From assembly GCF_001183865.1 (NCBI RefSeq), contig NZ_CP012020.1:1116001-1180000 (forward strand): DNA of 64,000 bases. The letters run 5' to 3'. The DNA comes from Methylophilus sp. TWE2. GTDB taxonomy: Bacteria; Pseudomonadota; Gammaproteobacteria; Burkholderiales; Methylophilaceae. Positions 46,824 through 55,883 of this stretch are shown here, one piece after another. Position numbers and translations under genes: made by a program. Within the stretch, counting starts at the first letter, position 1. Every line of letters starts with the position of its first letter. The notes below the pieces were generated by a model. It did no database searches. It saw only the letters and a program-made list of their open reading frames with translations, and was not told the origin of the DNA.

Positions 46824-46855
46824 AACTATCGAATAGTTGGTTATGATCGATAGTT
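46824..46855. promoter_or_regulatory. Putative LysR operator in the divergent gap
   Basis: AACTATCGAATAGTT (46824-46838) is an inverted repeat with 3-base spacer, and a further inverted half-site TCGATAGTT lies at 46847-46855, next to the LysR start. The arrangement fits autoregulation and control of the DUF2798 gene. Confidence 0.5.
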
Positions 46856-46856
46856 A

Positions 46857-47789
46857 ATGGATACTCTGAGAAGCATAGAAAGTTTTGTCAAAGCCGTCCA
46901 GGCAGGCAGTATTGCAGCCGGCGCAAGGCTGCAAGGGATTACTGCTGCTGCAGCCAGCCAGAACATCCAGCGACTGGAAAGATCGCTAGGCACGCGTTTG
47001 TTGATGCGAACAACCCGTAAACTGGCCATGACTGAAAGTGGTGAGCTTTATTATGCGGAAGTACAACCTATCATAGAGGCACTGGCCAAGGCACAATCTG
47101 TGATTACCGAGTTTCAAGGCCAGCCGCAGGGCCGCTTGCGGATAGGGTCATCGGTGGCCTTTGGCCGCCATGTACTTATGCCACTAATTCCTGCATTTAC
47201 ACGCACTTACCCAAAAGTTTCCATTGAGTTGGTGTTGTCTGATCATAGCTTGGATCATGTGACGGAAGATATCGATATCAGCATTCGTTTTAAGCAACAA
47301 CTGGAACCAGGCCTGGTAGCCAGAAAAATTGCGACCGTCCCCGTATTGTTTTGCGCGGCGCCTGCCTATCTTCAACGAAAAGGTATTCCTCAGACACCAG
47401 AAGCCTTGTCAGGGCATGACTGCCTGCTGTTCCGCATCCCGGTGAATGGCCGTTTGCTCAGCTGGACATTTAACCGTAATGGCATGCTGTATGAGCCTGA
47501 AATCAAGCCTAGTATTATCTGTAATGATATTGATTCTTTACACCGGCTGGCCCTTGAAGGGGCGGGGATTGCGCGATTGGCTGCCTTTGTTGCCAATGGA
47601 GATATCGTAAAAGGATCGCTGGTCCCGCTGTTCCAGCCTTCTGCAGCATATCCCGATATGATGACCGCCGAGAGTTTGCCACTGGAGTTTTATGCATGCT
47701 TTCGCGACAAGCATGCAATCACCAATAAGGTCAGGGTATTTATGGATTATCTTGTGCGCGAGATACCTGCCTCATGGTCATCATTATGA
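46857..47789 (+). CDS. LysR-family transcriptional regulator
   Basis: A 310-residue regulator. The helix-turn-helix is at about 1-60 (MDTLRSIESFVKAVQAGSIA), and the effector domain follows (GRLRIGSSVAFGRHVLMPLI). It belongs to the CrgA-like group of LysR proteins. No strong ribosome-binding site is seen; the half-site ends one base before the ATG. Confidence 0.87.
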   Translation: MDTLRSIESFVKAVQAGSIAAGARLQGITAAAASQNIQRLERSLGTRLLMRTTRKLAMTESGELYYAEVQPIIEALAKAQSVITEFQGQPQGRLRIGSSVAFGRHVLMPLIPAFTRTYPKVSIELVLSDHSLDHVTEDIDISIRFKQQLEPGLVARKIATVPVLFCAAPAYLQRKGIPQTPEALSGHDCLLFRIPVNGRLLSWTFNRNGMLYEPEIKPSIICNDIDSLHRLALEGAGIARLAAFVANGDIVKGSLVPLFQPSAAYPDMMTAESLPLEFYACFRDKHAITNKVRVFMDYLVREIPASWSSL

Positions 47790-47839
47790 TGACTCCCGGC
47801 CTGTGATTGTTTGATTTTCGCCGGATGATTAAATAGTTG

Positions 47840-47868
47840 TTGCCAATATTCAATATTACGTGCATAGT
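47840..47868 (+). promoter_or_regulatory. Probable promoter of the cold-shock gene
   Basis: TTGCCA (47840-47845) and CATAGT (47863-47868) are 17 bases apart. The transcript would have a leader of about 125 bases before the cold-shock ATG, as is usual for csp genes. Confidence 0.45.
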
Positions 47869-48001
47869 ACAACCTCACGACGTTCAAGTAGTGTTGTTGT
47901 TCTCCGGTTCTATCTTTTGGTTCTATCGTTACTTCTCGCCATCTTGATCCTCGTTTTTATGGGTTTTTGCCCGATTTTTTATTTTTATTCAAGGATTTAT
48001 T

Positions 48002-48208
48002 ATGGTGACAGGTTCTGTTAAATGGTTTAACGATTCTAAAGGTTTTGGTTTTATTACTCCGGATAACGGCGGCGAAGATTTGTTCGCACATTTTTCTGCA
48101 ATTCAATCTGCAGGCTTCAAAACATTGAAAGAAAATCAGCGCGTAAGCTTTGAAGTAGCTACTGGTCCTAAAGGCAAGCAAGCTGCAAACATTCAAATTA
48201 TTGAATAA
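48002..48208 (+). CDS. Cold-shock protein (CspA family)
   Basis: A 68-residue OB-fold RNA chaperone with both RNA-binding motifs: KGFGFITP (about 14-21) and DLFAHFSAI (about 27-35). AAGGA precedes the ATG at a good distance. A strong terminator follows. Confidence 0.95.
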   Translation: MVTGSVKWFNDSKGFGFITPDNGGEDLFAHFSAIQSAGFKTLKENQRVSFEVATGPKGKQAANIQIIE

Positions 48209-48250
48209 TTCAATGATTGTCCGCCGGGTTGCTTTTGAGCAACCTAACGG

Positions 48251-48278
48251 AAAAAGCCCGGCCAATCCGGGCTTTTTT
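48251..48278 (+). terminator. Rho-independent terminator of the cold-shock gene
   Basis: AAAAAGCCCGG and CCGGGCTTTTT form an 11-bp stem with a 5-base loop, ending in TTTTTT. Confidence 0.92.
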
Positions 48279-48298
48279 ATTGTTAAAAAGGATGCTGA

Positions 48299-48535
48299 AT
48301 GGCAAAAGAAGAGTTAATTGAAATGCAAGGTGCAGTGACTGAGATTCTGCCAGATGCGCGTTATCGCGTGAAACTGGATAATGGTCATGAATTGATTGCT
48401 TATACCGGCGGCAAGATGCGTAAACACAAAATCCGTATCCTGGCTGGGGACAAAATCACCATTGAAATGTCGCCTTATGATATGGATAAAGGCCGCATTA
48501 TTTTCCGTCACCTGGAGCCACGCAAGCCGTTCTGA
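48299..48535 (+). CDS. infA: Translation initiation factor IF-1, long variant
   Basis: A 78-residue OB-fold protein. The family core is clear: [20 protein letters not shown] and [22 protein letters not shown]-1 is usually 72 residues and sits near the ribosomal-protein genes; this stand-alone, slightly longer gene, next to a cold-shock gene, looks like the second IF-1 copy found in many Betaproteobacteria. Confidence 0.92.
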   Translation: MAKEELIEMQGAVTEILPDARYRVKLDNGHELIAYTGGKMRKHKIRILAGDKITIEMSPYDMDKGRIIFRHLEPRKPF

Positions 48536-48992
48536 TGGCGCAGCGATGATTCGCTGACACTTAGCCAATCTTGCCGATGGTTTGTCACTGCGCTTGCAAG
48601 GCTCAGGGTTATTCAACCCTGATTCATCCAGTATTGAGAAAGCTTGAATACGCGCCCCTGAGCAGACGCGATAGACTGGCTTATATTTCCTCCTCTCCGC
48701 TTCAGTTCCAGTGTGGCTTTGGCACACCCTGTGCGCAGGCATCACTTTCTCTCAATAAGTAGGACACGTTTCTCAGCAGCATTGCCACATAAGGTAATCA
48801 CGCTGTCCGGTGTTAACGGTAATTCATTCTACGACTTGCTGTAATAATCTTCGAAAGCAATGTGTTTTGATTTTCACAGAGTAATTGAGCGAGGAAATTA
48901 AAGTGACTGCTTGTGTGGGTGTCAAATAACTATATCTTCATGAATATAGTAAGCGCCACTGAACCCTCTATGACGAAACAACATTTTGAAAT
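48536..48992. other. Gene-free stretch after infA
   Basis: No gene is seen. It holds two small hairpins after infA: CAGCGA/TCGCTG (48541-48556) and CAGGGTT/AACCCTG (48604-48621). Either could end infA transcription. The rest looks featureless. Confidence 0.5.
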
Positions 48993-49020
48993 GCACCGCC
49001 GTGGTTCGGCAGGGCGGTGC
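48993..49020 (-). terminator. Terminator of the SDR-DUF2798 unit
   Basis: GCACCGCC and GGCGGTGC form an 8-bp stem that starts two bases after the DUF2798 stop, followed by ATTTC on the minus strand. Confidence 0.7.
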
Positions 49021-49021
49021 T

Positions 49022-49270
49022 TTAGGCATTTTCTTTGATCAGCCACTCCGTCAAGCGCAGTAAAGCAGGCGCTAAAAGCAGAATGCTAATGAGGACGATA
49101 GGCCAGGCGATGCTGATACTAGTCAACCATTTCTCTAAAAAGTGAGCTGCTGGCACATGATTCAGAAGCAAAATAGATAAGGTGACAATGTTGACGGTCA
49201 CCAGCGACATCAGCAGGGCGAACACTAGCTTACGTTTAAGTGCCACCCGTTTGTTTGCGCTGTTTACCAT
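49022..49270 (-). CDS. DUF2798 family protein, second copy
   Basis: An 82-residue protein with two membrane segments (VFALLMSLVTVNIVTLSILL and IAWPIVLISILLLAPALLRL). Its ATG overlaps the end of the SDR gene by 7 bases, so the two are co-translated and share the TetR-type operators upstream. Confidence 0.75.
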   Translation of the reverse strand: MVNSANKRVALKRKLVFALLMSLVTVNIVTLSILLLNHVPAAHFLEKWLTSISIAWPIVLISILLLAPALLRLTEWLIKENA

Positions 49271-50007
49271 GGCAAGATTTGGTCTTCGTGGAAATAACCG
49301 CCTGTAGGGCCTTGTTCATCCAACGTGGCTAGTCTGATTGAAGTTTTCCAGCTATCGCTGATTTCCATTGGTGCATGCGGCCCACCCAGTTCGGTTTTTA
49401 CCCAGCCAGGGTGTGCTGAATTGACTTTAATATTGCTGTCCTTCAAGGCATGCGCCAAATGGATGGTGAACATATTCAAAGCACTTTTTGATGCATTGTA
49501 GGCAAGGCCTTTGGCGACTTCGATCGGCGAGTTAGGTGTGCTATGCAGGGTTTGTGACCCCAGGATGCTGGACAGGTTGACGATACGGCCTGCGGGGGAA
49601 CGTTGTAGTAATGGCAGTAATGCCTGAGTCAGGGCAATGACGGCAAAGAAGTTGGCCTCAAAGGTGGTTTTGAGTGTTTCTTGATCTACCGTCAAGCTGT
49701 TATTTTGCCCGATGAGTTCTTCTTTCAGGATGCCTGCGTTATTGACCAGGATATCCAGCTTGCCGTACCGGGATTCCAGCGTCTGGGCGACTTTTTGTGC
49801 GGCGTCAGCTAAGCTTGCATCGTACAGTACATAATCTGCATCGGCCCCCAGCGCCTTTAATTCTGCCACTGCCTGTTCACCTTTGAGCTGGTCACGCACA
49901 CCAATCACCACCTTTATTCCCTGTTCTGCCAGTTTTTTGGCAGTTTCGAAACCAATCCCGCGGTTACCGCCTGTGATCAATGCAATGCGTTGTTGTAGGG
50001 CACTCAT
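49264..50007 (-). CDS. Short-chain dehydrogenase/reductase
   Basis: A 247-residue classical SDR. The cofactor loop is TGGNRGIG (12-19), with NNAG (about 88-91), a catalytic Ser in LSSILGSQ and YNASKSAL as the YxxxK motif (about 169-176). The substrate is unknown; it resembles plant-type carbonyl reductases that act on aldehydes and ketones. It is controlled by a promoter flanked by two palindromic operators and probably by the TetR regulator next door. Confidence 0.88.
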   Translation of the reverse strand: MSALQQRIALITGGNRGIGFETAKKLAEQGIKVVIGVRDQLKGEQAVAELKALGADADYVLYDASLADAAQKVAQTLESRYGKLDILVNNAGILKEELIGQNNSLTVDQETLKTTFEANFFAVIALTQALLPLLQRSPAGRIVNLSSILGSQTLHSTPNSPIEVAKGLAYNASKSALNMFTIHLAHALKDSNIKVNSAHPGWVKTELGGPHAPMEISDSWKTSIRLATLDEQGPTGGYFHEDQILPW

Positions 50008-50034
50008 ATATAACTCCTTTAATGATTAATTAAA

Positions 50035-50101
50035 TACCATTTGGTAAATAAATAATAAAACAGCATTAGTGCGCTTGTCAATATATTTTTACCAAATGGT
50101 A
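50035..50101 (-). promoter_or_regulatory. SDR promoter bracketed by two TetR-type operators
   Basis: Palindromes TACCATTTGGTA (50035-50046) and TACCAAATGGTA (50090-50101), with matching AAAT/ATTT flanks, enclose a minus-strand promoter: -35 TTGACA (50076-50081) and -10 TATTAT (50052-50057), 18 bases apart. One operator lies just downstream of the -10, the other just upstream of the -35, so a bound repressor would block the promoter. Confidence 0.75.
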
Positions 50102-50470
50102 TTTAAATTAAAGTGACCGGAAAGAGTGATGATGACAACTGGTCATCTTTGTAAAAAAACGTGGGCGGTTAATAGCCTTTTCTCATGAAGCTACCAGAAC
50201 AGGACATCTTGAGACAGGCTGCTCTTACGCTACTTGACTGCTTGCAGTTGCTGGTAACATGGAGACACGAGCGCAGTCAAACGAGCGATCATTAAAAGGA
50301 TTCGTTGCCAACCAGGGTCATGATGATGGCAACGCTTCAGGCGTACTTGTGCAGGCAGTCACAAAGTCAAAAGTGTGATGTGCAAACGTGGCTAATCATT
50401 TCATTGCGCAGGCTTACACTCCTGGCAAATTCTGATAATTAAAGCACCATAGAATAAATAGTAAAGAAGG
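50102..50470. other. Gene-free stretch between the SDR operators and the TetR gene
   Basis: No gene or clear repeat is seen. A TGATGATGACAACTGGTCATC imperfect palindrome lies near 50127-50147. Confidence 0.4.
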
Positions 50471-50498
50471 CACTGCCACCCCTTGGTGGGTGGCAGTG
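50471..50498 (-). terminator. Terminator of the TetR gene
   Basis: CACTGCCACC and GGTGGCAGTG form a 10-bp stem 7 bases past the TetR stop, with CCTTCTTT following on the minus strand. Confidence 0.82.
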
Positions 50499-50504
50499 GT
50501 TGTA

Positions 50505-51059
50505 TTAGAGGGCGTTATGCACCAGTGTCACGGCTGCGAGTTTTGCACGTGCGGCGGCACCAGTGTTGGGGGTGAGCCGCTCAACCAAAGCGGCACCTTC
50601 AAACAGGATGGTCAGTTGCTGGCCTAATGCTTCAGGATCTTTGGCACCGGCATGGCGGGCAATGCCACATAAATAGCGTTGTAATTCAGCAGAGAGTACC
50701 GCTGAGTATTGATTGATAGGATGTTCAGCCTCCGGAAACTCGACGGCTGCGATATGAAACGGCAGGCCACGAAATTCCGGCTGGCTGATCCATTGTTCCA
50801 TCAATTCGCAAAGCAGCAGCAATAATTCTTGTGACTCGGCCTTTTTGGAGGCTAACTGGGCATTTAACCAGGCATAAAATTTGTCAGACTTGTCACGCAG
50901 GTAAGCTGTGATGAGCTGATTCTTGCTTGGGAAATGCTTGTACAGCGTTGCTTTCGCCACGCCAGCTTCCAGAATGATTGTATCTACGCCCGAGGCCTGT
51001 ATCCCTCTGCTGTCAAACAGGCTACTCGCTATATTCAGTATTTTGTCTCGCATGTTCAT
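50505..51059 (-). CDS. TetR-family repressor
   Basis: A 184-residue repressor. The helix-turn-helix is at about 5-50 (DKILNIASSLFDSRGIQASG and AGVAKATLYKHFPSKNQLI). The C-terminal ligand domain includes LTPNTGAAARAKL. It lies upstream of the SDR gene in the same direction with its own terminator; the paired palindromes at 50035 and 50090 are its likely binding sites. Confidence 0.88.
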   Translation of the reverse strand: MNMRDKILNIASSLFDSRGIQASGVDTIILEAGVAKATLYKHFPSKNQLITAYLRDKSDKFYAWLNAQLASKKAESQELLLLLCELMEQWISQPEFRGLPFHIAAVEFPEAEHPINQYSAVLSAELQRYLCGIARHAGAKDPEALGQQLTILFEGAALVERLTPNTGAAARAKLAAVTLVHNAL

Positions 51060-51130
51060 TGCTTATCCTTTTATCCCGACTTTCAGTGATCCCGATTTCA
51101 GGGTTCCCGATCTTTTAGTATGTACTTTGC

Positions 51131-51892
51131 TTATTCACTAGAGATACGATCCCGCCCTTGTGGCCGCATCAGTTCTTGCGGGTAAAGGCAGCTAACATAG
51201 CCTAGCGCTTGCCGTAACGGTTCCACCTGGTCTGTATCGACCTTGCCTTCTGTCACAAACAGGATGAAGGCGCGACGCTGTACTTCAGGCAGCATGGCTG
51301 CCTGCGGCAGTTGGCAGCTGCCATTTTGCATTTTCTGGTAGGCTAGGTTGAGCAGGCTCAGCGTGACAGGATCAGCGGTACCCACATTCTGGCTGAGCGG
51401 GCTCTCCAAAGGCTCAGCTTCCAACGGTTTTTGCTTCATTGGGGCAAAAGTCATCCACATCACACACAAACTCACTAGCAGGCCAAATGACAGCGAGCGG
51501 TAAAAAACAGGCGGCGCCAGCTGGCTATGCACGGACTGGTCAAACAGTTGCCAGGCCTTACTGCTGCCTGTTTGCGACTGTACCTGTATGGCACCTACCG
51601 CCAGGAAAAACCATTGATCCAGCAGGGCAGGGGGCAACTTGGCCATGGACCGTTGTTGCGCAGTTTCCAGCATCTGGCGGATAGTGGAAATATCCTGCAC
51701 ATTGAGAGCACTCGCGCCCGTTTGTTGAATCCGCTGCATATTCCAGCCGAGAAATTCATCACGCAGCCTGTAAAAAGGCGCATGCTTACCCCATTGTTTA
51801 AACCCCAGCTTCCATAAGCCGTGCGTGGCATAAGCCTTGCACATGCGGCCGTATCGCTGTCTGGTCTGATTCACGATCGTTAATAGATTCAC
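51131..51892 (-). CDS. Membrane protein of unknown function divergent from mxaR
   Basis: A 253-residue protein. A membrane segment lies near residues 128-148 (VFYRSLSFGLLVSLCVMWMT). The N-terminal part is basic and helical; the C-terminal part (about 175-240) is a small domain with two cysteines (NGSCQLP, VSCLYPQEL). No family was recognised. It shares a 184-base divergent promoter region with the mxa maturation operon, so a role in methanol oxidation is possible but not shown. Confidence 0.65.
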   Translation of the reverse strand: MNLLTIVNQTRQRYGRMCKAYATHGLWKLGFKQWGKHAPFYRLRDEFLGWNMQRIQQTGASALNVQDISTIRQMLETAQQRSMAKLPPALLDQWFFLAVGAIQVQSQTGSSKAWQLFDQSVHSQLAPPVFYRSLSFGLLVSLCVMWMTFAPMKQKPLEAEPLESPLSQNVGTADPVTLSLLNLAYQKMQNGSCQLPQAAMLPEVQRRAFILFVTEGKVDTDQVEPLRQALGYVSCLYPQELMRPQGRDRISSE

Positions 51893-51957
51893 GCCGATAA
51901 CCCCTAAAATCCTCTTGCTTTTTTTTCAATGGCTGCAGTAGACTAGAAAGAAGTGAA

Positions 51958-51990
51958 CAGACCTGTCTGCATATTAGCGTGGCTTCACGC
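51958..51990. promoter_or_regulatory. Two palindromes in the mxaR divergent promoter region
   Basis: CAGACCTGTCTG (51958-51969) and GCGTGGCTTCACGC (51977-51990) are perfect inverted repeats with 2- and 4-base centres. They lie between the starts of the 253-residue protein gene and mxaR, where a regulator of mxa expression could bind. Confidence 0.45.
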
Positions 51991-52076
51991 AAATTGCAAC
52001 CAGTGGATGTCACACTGTTTTCCAAAAGCTACTCTGGCATCATAGCTCCGGCTGAATTTGTTAACAAGGGATTACC

Positions 52077-53123
52077 ATGACATCTGTCTCCATTGCAACA
52101 CAACTGGCGGACTGGCGCGCTCATGCGCTCACGCTTGAAAATGAAGTGAAAAAGGTCGTTGTTGGCCAGGACAAGGCCATCCGCGCCATTAATATTGCTA
52201 TTTTCGCCCGCGGTCATGTGCTGCTTGAAGGTGGCGTGGGCGTGGGTAAAACAACCTTGTTGCAATCCATCGCCCGGGGCCTGGGTGGCGCGTATGAGCG
52301 TATCGAAGGCACGGTGGATTTAATGCCAAATGACTTGATTTATCATACTTTCCTCGGTGAAGATGGTCGTCCGAAAGTGGATGAGGGGCCTTTGCTCAGG
52401 GCGGGTGAACAGCTCTCGGTCTTTTTCTTTAACGAGATCAACCGTGCACGCCCGCAAGTACATGCCTTGATGTTGCGCGTGATGGCAGAACGTCATGTGC
52501 ATGCCTTCAAAAAAGAATACCGTTTGCCACATATGCTGGTATTTGCTGACCGTAACCAGGTCGAGAAAAATGAAACTTTTGAAATCCCATCGGCTGCCCG
52601 TGACCGCTTTATGATGGAAATCCCGATTGAGATTCCTGACGACAGGAATCTGCGCAAGGCGCTGATGTTTGATGTGAAGTTCCAGCATGCTGAACGCCTG
52701 ACGCAGCAGGTCCAGAGTGGCGTACTGGCTTACGACCAGCTCAATGCGTTCTCCGATGTGTTGCAAAACCACATCAGTGCGAGTGATGTCCTGGAAGATT
52801 ACGCGCTGGATTTATGGCAGGCCACGCAATCCCCGGCGGCGTTTGGCATCCAGCTCGACAGCGTGGATGTCAACCGCCTGATTCATACCGGTGCCAGCCC
52901 GCGCGGCATGGGCATGTTGCTTAAAGCGGCGCGTGTACACGCCTGGCTGATGGAGCGAGACAGCCTGTACCCTGAAGATATTCATGCGGTATTTCATGAG
53001 ATCATCGCGCACCGCCTGGTGTTGAATCCCATGTTTGAGAGCCGCCGTACCGAGTTGTCACGTGAACTGACCAATCAGATCCTGGCGACAGTCAGTGTGC
53101 CGCCTAAGGCGAAAGCAGCATGA
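52077..53123 (+). CDS. mxaR: MoxR-type AAA ATPase of the methanol dehydrogenase maturation operon
   Basis: A 348-residue AAA ATPase. Walker A GVGVGKTT is at 53-60, Walker B is in LSVFFFNEINRARPQ (about 114-128), and sensor regions follow. MoxR ATPases act with von Willebrand-type (MIDAS) proteins to insert metals or fold enzymes; here the partners MxaS, MxaC and MxaL follow directly. In methylotrophs mxaRSACKL is needed for active PQQ-methanol dehydrogenase, including calcium insertion. The operon continues by an ATGA overlap into mxaS. Confidence 0.92.
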   Translation: MTSVSIATQLADWRAHALTLENEVKKVVVGQDKAIRAINIAIFARGHVLLEGGVGVGKTTLLQSIARGLGGAYERIEGTVDLMPNDLIYHTFLGEDGRPKVDEGPLLRAGEQLSVFFFNEINRARPQVHALMLRVMAERHVHAFKKEYRLPHMLVFADRNQVEKNETFEIPSAARDRFMMEIPIEIPDDRNLRKALMFDVKFQHAERLTQQVQSGVLAYDQLNAFSDVLQNHISASDVLEDYALDLWQATQSPAAFGIQLDSVDVNRLIHTGASPRGMGMLLKAARVHAWLMERDSLYPEDIHAVFHEIIAHRLVLNPMFESRRTELSRELTNQILATVSVPPKAKAA

Positions 53124-53980
53124 TTCCGGCTAACGCGCAGCCGTTTTTTTACCAGGTACCCTGGCGATCCGGTAGTGTGCATTCCGGGGAGCACTTGGGT
53201 ATACAGCGTGGCCCTGGCGATGAATTCAGCAAGCATGTGTCGCTGGTGGATTACCCGGATGCCAGGCGCCTGGATTTGCGTCAGACTTTGCGTGACCCTT
53301 ATGAACAGGTACAAGTGCGCGTGTTCAAGCAAGAAGCCTCGACGCCGCTGTATGCCGTATGTGATTTATCCAGCTCGATGCAGTTTCAGGGACAGGCCAG
53401 CAAGCTCGAGACCGTGCAGGCCGTGGCAGCTTCGATTGCCTGCTCTGCGCATGAAAACAGCGACCTCTTTGGCATGGTGAGTTATGACCATGCCGTGATT
53501 CCCCACCTGAGCCAGGCACCTGGTCATCATGCGCATCAGTCTTTTGACACCATTGCCCAGCTGGCCGGATTTCGTAACACGCACAAGGATAGTCAGGGCA
53601 TAGTAGAAGCCACCGGATGGTTGGGGCAGCAAAAAGGCCTGGTGTTCTGGATATCGGATTTTCATTTTTCACTGAGTTTAATCGAGCGCGGACTCAACGG
53701 CATGTCGAATCACCAGGTGATCCCGGTGGTGTTATGGGATCCGCAGGAGTACCAGCGCTTGCCACGCTTTGGGTTTGGCAATTTGCAGGATCCGGAAACA
53801 GGCCTGCAAAGAACCATCTTTTTCCGCCAGGCGATCCGTAACCAGTTTGCCGAACAGTTTGAACAACGCAAACAGGCACTCGATCAATTGTTTGCACGCT
53901 TTGATATCCGGCCTTTGTATGTTGCTGGCCATTTTGAGGCTGGCTTGCTGTCGGATTATTTTGAACAACTTATTCACTAG
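53120..53980 (+). CDS. mxaS: MxaS, DUF58/VWA-like protein
   Basis: A 286-residue protein of the DUF58 family. Residues about 10-60 carry the GEHLGIQRGPGDEFSKH region, and the metal-site motif DLSSS is at 82-86, matching the MIDAS pattern DxSxS. It has no signal peptide and probably works in the cytoplasm with the MxaR ATPase. Its start overlaps the mxaR stop. Confidence 0.88.
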   Translation: MIPANAQPFFYQVPWRSGSVHSGEHLGIQRGPGDEFSKHVSLVDYPDARRLDLRQTLRDPYEQVQVRVFKQEASTPLYAVCDLSSSMQFQGQASKLETVQAVAASIACSAHENSDLFGMVSYDHAVIPHLSQAPGHHAHQSFDTIAQLAGFRNTHKDSQGIVEATGWLGQQKGLVFWISDFHFSLSLIERGLNGMSNHQVIPVVLWDPQEYQRLPRFGFGNLQDPETGLQRTIFFRQAIRNQFAEQFEQRKQALDQLFARFDIRPLYVAGHFEAGLLSDYFEQLIH

Positions 53981-54006
53981 AGTCCCATAGTGAAACCGAA
54001 AGTATC

Positions 54007-54918
54007 GTGATGAAACAGATTTTTTTAGGGTGGTTGGCCGTGTGCCTGATTGCAATGCCAGCATTCGCCGAGACGCAGGTGACAAAAACGCAGCCCGTAG
54101 GGGTCAAGGTATTGAGTGTGCAGAACCCTGCTACTTATGCGGGTATACAACTGGGTGATGTATTGCAGCGCACAGTCAGGCTCTCGGTCTCTGGGCAGGA
54201 CCAGCTCAACGAAAATGATCTGCCTTTGAAGGGGTTGCAACGGCACGGCGTAGAGCTCAGGCAGGTTCAGGTCAGCAACGAGTCACAGGCGGGTGAAAAG
54301 AGGTATACATTGGTATTTGAATACCAGGTGTTTGCCAGCAGCGGCAAACCGGTGCAGTTGCAATTGCCTGCCGAGCGTATTGTATTTAATAGTGGGGCCT
54401 TCGCCGAAATACCCGCGTGGCGTTTCTGGCTGATGTCGCAATTGCCGGATCGTTTGCAGCCAGCTCAACCTACCGTGATTGCGCAATACCATCCGCTGTT
54501 GAAGAAAACAGACATGATACAGCGCTGGCTGGCAGTGAGCCTGTTGCTGGCAGTGGTGGGTAGCCTTGTCCTGCTTTACCGGAATGCCGATTGGCGCTGG
54601 TTGCCGATAATGAATGGCGATTTTGCACGCGCTTATCGCCAACTCAAGCGTTTGCCAGCCACCTCAGATGGCCAGAAACAGGCAGCGCTGGTCATGCAGC
54701 AGGCGTTTAACGATCGCTTTGGACAACAAATGCTGGCCAGCCACGTGCCAGCGTTTGTAGCAGAACAGCCGGTGTTTCAGCCGCTGGAATCGCAAATAAA
54801 AACCTTTTTTGTGCAGTCAAATGCAGTGTTGTATGGCGGCCAGTTACCGACTGCTGAGTATTTGCAGCAATGCAAGACACTCGCACGCCAGTTACGTTAC
54901 TGTGAACGGAGGGTGTGA
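54007..54918 (+). CDS. mxaA: MxaA, periplasmic/membrane protein
   Basis: A 303-residue protein with a signal peptide (about 1-21, ending AFAET), a periplasmic domain, a membrane segment near 175-195 (WLAVSLLLAVVGSLVLLY) and a cytoplasmic tail. The place between mxaS and mxaC and this layout match MxaA, which is needed for calcium incorporation into methanol dehydrogenase. Assigned mainly by context. Confidence 0.8.
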   Translation: MMKQIFLGWLAVCLIAMPAFAETQVTKTQPVGVKVLSVQNPATYAGIQLGDVLQRTVRLSVSGQDQLNENDLPLKGLQRHGVELRQVQVSNESQAGEKRYTLVFEYQVFASSGKPVQLQLPAERIVFNSGAFAEIPAWRFWLMSQLPDRLQPAQPTVIAQYHPLLKKTDMIQRWLAVSLLLAVVGSLVLLYRNADWRWLPIMNGDFARAYRQLKRLPATSDGQKQAALVMQQAFNDRFGQQMLASHVPAFVAEQPVFQPLESQIKTFFVQSNAVLYGGQLPTAEYLQQCKTLARQLRYCERRV

Positions 54919-55883
54919 TGCATTGGTTACACCCTTGGTTTTTGCTGTTACTCCCTGTGGCAGCCGTTCCTTTCCTGCTGAAAAGCCGGCATGCGCAAGC
55001 CTATTCTTGGCTGGAGATGGTGCCTGACGATCCATTTTCTGAGCGTATCCATTTAATGGTAAAAGCCGCGACGGCCTTATTGCTATTGTGCCTGGTGCTG
55101 GCGCTGGCGAGCCCGCAAGGCGATAGCCATGAGGAACAGAAAGTTGGTAAGGGTGCACAAAGCGTGTTTGTGATTGATCGTAGTGTCAGTATGGATCACC
55201 CGTTTGCCGGGCAAGCAACAGGCGGCCATGCAGCAGAAATCAAGTCAGCTGCGGCCAGGCGCCTGATTACCGCATTTATCGATTCGCGGCCAGATGACAT
55301 GATGGGCGTGGTTGGTTTCACCAACTCAGCTTTATATGGCATGAAAATCACGACCAACCGTGATGGTATTCATGCGGCTATTCAGGCCGCGACCGGACCG
55401 GCACTCAACCAGACCAATATTGGCGCGGGCATTACCAACGCTGTCACCTTGTTTGAAAACATTCCAAGTACCGGATCGCGGGCGATTGTATTGTTGTCGG
55501 ACGGCGCCGGTAAATTAAGCCCACGCGTCAAATACCAGATCCGTAAACAGCTGGTGGGTAAGAAACTGAATTTGTATTGGATTGTGCTGCGTGAGCCGGA
55601 TGACATCAGTATTTTTAATGGCAATCAATATGACGATGACCACTTGCCTGAAGCGATTGCGCTGGATCGATTTTTTCAATCTCTCAATATCAAGTACAAG
55701 GCATTTGAGGCGGATAACGCAACCGCGCTGGAATCTGCTTTGCGCGAAATTGATGCCAAGGAAAAGAATGTGATCCAGTATGGGGTCATCATTCCTGGCC
55801 ATGACTACGCCAAAGACCTGATCGTCGTCGCTTTGTTGCTAGGGTTGGGTCTGATATTTATTAAACAGATAAAGGTGTACTAA
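54918..55883 (+). CDS. mxaC: MxaC, VWA-domain membrane protein
   Basis: A 321-residue protein. Two N-terminal membrane segments (about 5-22 and 49-66) are followed by a von Willebrand A domain with the MIDAS motif DRSVS (about 87-91), a membrane segment near the C-terminus (LIVVALLLGLGLIFI), and an extracytoplasmic location of the domain is likely. The ATG at 54918 follows GGAGGG and overlaps the mxaA stop; a GTG one codon earlier is too close to that site. Confidence 0.87.
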   Translation: MHWLHPWFLLLLPVAAVPFLLKSRHAQAYSWLEMVPDDPFSERIHLMVKAATALLLLCLVLALASPQGDSHEEQKVGKGAQSVFVIDRSVSMDHPFAGQATGGHAAEIKSAAARRLITAFIDSRPDDMMGVVGFTNSALYGMKITTNRDGIHAAIQAATGPALNQTNIGAGITNAVTLFENIPSTGSRAIVLLSDGAGKLSPRVKYQIRKQLVGKKLNLYWIVLREPDDISIFNGNQYDDDHLPEAIALDRFFQSLNIKYKAFEADNATALESALREIDAKEKNVIQYGVIIPGHDYAKDLIVVALLLGLGLIFIKQIKVY

